From positions 620,001 through 684,000 of the forward strand of contig NZ_CP032317.1 in assembly GCF_003574965.1 (NCBI RefSeq): a stretch of 64,000 nucleotides of DNA, read 5' to 3'. Within the stretch, counting starts at the first letter, position 1. Each line of letters opens with the position of its first letter. Below the pieces are notes generated by a model. The model was not told the origin of the DNA. It saw only the letters and a program-made list of their open reading frames with translations, and searched no databases. This DNA comes from Hymenobacter oligotrophus (GTDB lineage Bacteria > Bacteroidota > Bacteroidia > Cytophagales > Hymenobacteraceae). The translations under genes and the position numbers were made by a program. This document shows, in pieces, positions 63,288 to 64,000 of this stretch.

Positions 63288-64000
63288 ATGTCCTACATCG
63301 GAAATAATATTCGGAAGATTCGTGCAGTTAAAAAGCTGAGCCAGGCAGCTTTCGCTGAATTGTTTGGTTTGGCCCGACCAAGCGTTGGGGCCTACGAAGA
63401 AGGTCGCTCCGAGCCAAAAATGGAGACGCTGATTCAGATTGCTCAGCATTTTGGCTTATCGGTTGACTTGCTACTAACAAGAGAGCTTACCGTAAACGAC
63501 CTCTACCGTTTCGATATATTTCAGCAGGAGTTGAAGGCTGCGCCAGCGCCCGATGTGAAAGCCGAAGCCGACAAACAGGCCCACCTAACGCCGCTAGTGC
63601 CCGCCGACCGGGTGCTCGAGTACATTGTGCACCACCACAACCCGCAGTTCATCGACGAGCTAACTGCCCTTACGTTTCCGCACCGCCTCGGGCCGGCCAC
63701 GCGGGCTTTCGAACTTAGTGGGGCCGATATGCACCCCACGCTGCGCCATCACGATGTGGTGCTGTGCTGCCCCGTGGATAAGGCCGCGCCCGTGCTGCGC
63801 GTGGGCGAGGTGTACGCATTCGTGACCCAAAACCGCTTGCTGGTGCGCCGCCTGGCCGAGCGCCTGCCCGATAGCCCCGTGCTGCGCCTGCGCGCCGACA
63901 ACCCCGATTACCCCGTGCAGGAATTTGACCTGGGGCAGGCCCTGGAAATTTGGGAGGTAAAGGCCGTATTCAGCACCCACCTGCGCCCGCCGGCCGTGCT
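63288..64000 (+). CDS. XRE-type regulator with S24-like C-terminal domain (partial, runs off window)
   Basis: Open from ATG at 63288 to the window end; about 237 residues visible. Residues 1-65 are an XRE helix-turn-helix (IRKIRAVKKLSQAAFAELF, PKMETLIQIAQHFG). Residues about 150-235 look like the LexA/CI peptidase fold, but the catalytic Ser of the usual GDSM is replaced (SGADMHPTL) and the catalytic Lys position reads VRRL, so self-cleavage is unlikely. Probably regulates itself and the divergent pspA-flotillin locus. Confidence 0.86.
   Translation, partial: MSYIGNNIRKIRAVKKLSQAAFAELFGLARPSVGAYEEGRSEPKMETLIQIAQHFGLSVDLLLTRELTVNDLYRFDIFQQELKAAPAPDVKAEADKQAHLTPLVPADRVLEYIVHHHNPQFIDELTALTFPHRLGPATRAFELSGADMHPTLRHHDVVLCCPVDKAAPVLRVGEVYAFVTQNRLLVRRLAERLPDSPVLRLRADNPDYPVQEFDLGQALEIWEVKAVFSTHLRPPAV

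Noticed and set aside
1-64000. tRNA, rRNA or CRISPR loci
   Set aside because: I found no cloverleaf T-loop signature, rRNA stretch or regularly spaced direct repeats.

Overview
The window looks like chromosome from a GC-rich member of the Bacteroidota, most likely Hymenobacter or a close relative (Cytophagales, Hymenobacteraceae). The reasons are a secreted amylase with a type IX secretion C-terminal domain, few Shine-Dalgarno sequences, S24/XRE, DinB, STAS-like and YqiJ/YqiK gene types usual in that group, and very GC-rich coding DNA. I see no rRNA, tRNA, CRISPR array, transposase, integrase or phage structural gene. Genus is an inference from gene content, not from a marker gene.

Layout. 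1-16 kb: housekeeping and envelope genes (S1/P1-type nuclease fragment, SGLT-like symporter, NUDIX hydrolase, amine oxidase, giant AsmA-like protein, SDR, cupin, ClpP, a sigma factor with a small partner, GNAT, UspA). 16.6-19.0 kb: a DNA-alkylation and small-molecule operon (PEP-mutase-like enzyme, Ada, DinB). 19.4-36 kb: lipase, SelO AMPylase, PhyH dioxygenase, GH43, LRR-kinase, MsrB, Bcr/CflA efflux pump, a UvrA2-type ATPase, methyltransferase, DUF421, STAS, then a coupled RsbQ-like hydrolase and PAS histidine kinase. 36.4-41.6 kb: GH13 amylase, a DUF559 endonuclease bracketed by dispersed repeats, and a DUF885 peptidase.

41.6-45.3 kb is an AT-rich island with one large gene. It encodes a NACHT NTPase with a degenerate restriction-endonuclease-like N-terminus and a C-terminal TOPRIM nuclease-type domain, and is a strong candidate for an undescribed anti-phage architecture. 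45.4-51.7 kb holds an M3 peptidase, a beta-lactamase-fold membrane serine hydrolase and two small unknown genes.

51.8-63.1 kb is one long minus-strand locus: YbjN, PspA/IM30, three tandem small two-TM proteins, a YqiJ-like OB-fold membrane protein, a 35-residue micro-protein, a PH-domain protein, a flotillin, a 1667-residue coiled-coil AAA ATPase and a DUF3592 protein. It reads as a membrane-stress system. A divergent XRE/S24-fold regulator starts just beyond it, with a palindromic operator candidate between them.

Two window-wide patterns stand out. The palindrome CCTAGG occurs about 90 times by my eye count, nearly always as the directional 7-mer ACCTAGG, and is absent from the AT-rich island. 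Several intergenic spaces also hold nested inverted repeats of a few recurring families, one of which has entered the reading frame of the DUF559 gene; a different palindrome sits inside the UvrA2 gene.
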